Shown: piece after piece, positions 4,997-5,749 of the stretch | Position numbering within the stretch: the first letter of the stretch is position 1 | Layout of the letters: each line of letters opens with the position of its first letter | Source: an uncultured Candidatus Saccharibacteria bacterium | GTDB taxonomy: Bacteria; Patescibacteria; Saccharimonadia; Saccharimonadales; UBA5946 | Direction: 5' to 3' | Length of the DNA stretch: 5,749 nt | Assembly: GCA_946886435.1 (NCBI GenBank) | Contig: CAMPIR010000045.1 | Coordinates: 1-5,749 of the forward strand | Notes under the pieces: model-generated | What the model saw: only the letters and a program-made list of their open reading frames with translations | Database searches by the model: none | What the model was told of the DNA's origin: nothing | Position numbers and translations under genes: made by a program

Positions 4997-5749
4997 TTAG
5001 AGCGCAGTAATATCGAGTGATCCATTGAAAAGAACGAGTAAAATAGCGATAACCGCACCGGCAAATATCGTTGCGCTTCGTGCATCTTTGATCGCCTTCT
5101 TGTTGTCGGCCTCATGAAAAGCCTCATACCATCTGACGGCAACGTAACCGAGCAGGGTCAAAACTATTGCAATCTGAGGAATCATCAGCTGCTGGTCTGC
5201 GCCGCCGCCAGAACTGCGATATATCGAGTAGGCGATCGTCCAGTGATGAGCCAACCAGGCCAGCTGTGCAACCACGAGTCCCCAGATGAGACTGAGTAGC
5301 GTTCGTTCTTCTTCACCGCGAAACGATGACAGTGCATGACGCGCACATACATACCCGATCAGCCAGGCAAGTACGACCGTCAAAAAGGTGCTATCGGTGA
5401 TGAGTGGCTTGAACTCAAACGTGTGCGCAAGGCTAAAGAGCGCAACCAACGAGATAAACTGAGCGACTCCGGCCTGTACCAACACCCACCGCTGTACTGC
5501 GTGAGGCTTCAGTATCAACAGCCAGCCAACGTAGAGAGCTGCAAGCATCGCTGCCATCCATGGAGTCGTTGCGGCCGTCAGCAGCATCAGTGTTACCACG
5601 CTAATGCCGACGAGGAAGTCAACAAGGTTGGCTTGCAAGTTCGCAAACCAGAAACGTGGCCGGACGGCTATGACCCGCCATTTGCTGAGCAGCACGAGAA
5701 CATACGCCAGATACGGCAAATCAACCGATGGCGTTACGAGGGCGAACAA
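4997..5749 (-). CDS. Polytopic membrane protein of unknown function, 5' end cut by window edge
   Basis: I do not recognise this family. The open frame enters from the right edge and ends with TAA; the visible part is 250 residues. The first in-window codon is TTG, but this is more likely an internal leucine than the start. Hydrophobic stretches at about 3-22, 41-61, 63-80, 88-109, 121-138, 150-176, 187-206 and 225-243 suggest about eight membrane helices. The loops KWRVIAVRPR, KPHAVQR, ARHALSSFRGEEER and the long RWYEAFHEADNKKAIKDAR are charged and basic, so by the positive-inside rule they face the cytoplasm and the C-terminus lies outside. One non-cytoplasmic loop contains SGGGADQQ (180-187). 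No catalytic or transport motif stands out. The gene lies immediately upstream of the HtrA-type protease, so a shared envelope role is possible but unproven. Confidence 0.85.
   Translation of the reverse strand: MFALVTPSVDLPYLAYVLVLLSKWRVIAVRPRFWFANLQANLVDFLVGISVVTLMLLTAATTPWMAAMLAALYVGWLLILKPHAVQRWVLVQAGVAQFISLVALFSLAHTFEFKPLITDSTFLTVVLAWLIGYVCARHALSSFRGEEERTLLSLIWGLVVAQLAWLAHHWTIAYSIYRSSGGGADQQLMIPQIAIVLTLLGYVAVRWYEAFHEADNKKAIKDARSATIFAGAVIAILLVLFNGSLDITAL

Noticed and set aside
4954..5142. Minus-strand 62-codon frame spanning the membrane gene and htrA start
   Set aside because: It overlaps two better-supported genes in another frame and has no recognisable features.
1..5749. No visible complete gene uses a UGA stop (TAG twice, TAA four times), hinting at recoding as in some CPR lineages
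   Set aside because: Six genes are too few, no in-frame TGA is seen inside any gene, and Trp is encoded by TGG throughout, so there is no evidence for a changed code.

Overview
This window is an ordinary housekeeping stretch of a bacterial chromosome, of roughly even base composition. It carries four translation genes, a release-factor methyltransferase, an HtrA-type protease and a polytopic membrane protein. No mobile element, CRISPR array, tRNA or rRNA gene is visible. EF-Ts is the short form, ribosomal protein L31 is the zinc-free type B, and PrmC carries NLPY in place of the usual NPPY. Together with the compact layout, this suggests a Patescibacteria/CPR genome, and Candidatus Saccharibacteria (TM7) is my best guess. 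That assignment rests on family resemblance recalled from memory, not on a search.

Left part (1-1484, minus strand): the classic rpsB-tsf operon (S2, then EF-Ts). tsf runs off the left edge after 163 codons. rpsB has a good candidate promoter and a leader of about 70 nt. That leader can fold into a hairpin whose loop is complementary to the rpsB Shine-Dalgarno region, a plausible autoregulatory element.

Middle part (1444-3810, plus strand): rpmE (L31), an intrinsic terminator, then prfA (RF1) and prmC (RF1/RF2 glutamine methyltransferase), the last two overlapping. The rpmE promoter diverges from the rpsB promoter. Both rpmE and prfA have a -10 box only 12-13 nt before the ATG, so their mRNAs would be leaderless or nearly so. 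The candidate prfA -35 box lies inside the rpmE terminator.

Right part (3816-5749, minus strand): a membrane-anchored trypsin-like serine protease with one PDZ domain, converging on prmC with only 5 bp between the two stop codons. Upstream, 26 bp away, is a multi-spanning membrane protein of unknown function that is cut by the right edge.

The genes work together mostly in translation. S2 and L31 are ribosomal proteins, EF-Ts recycles EF-Tu, RF1 terminates at UAA/UAG, and PrmC modifies the GGQ glutamine of RF1. The protease and its membrane neighbour belong to the cell envelope. I found no new multi-gene system. The least expected signals are regulatory: the rpsB leader and the leaderless-type promoters.
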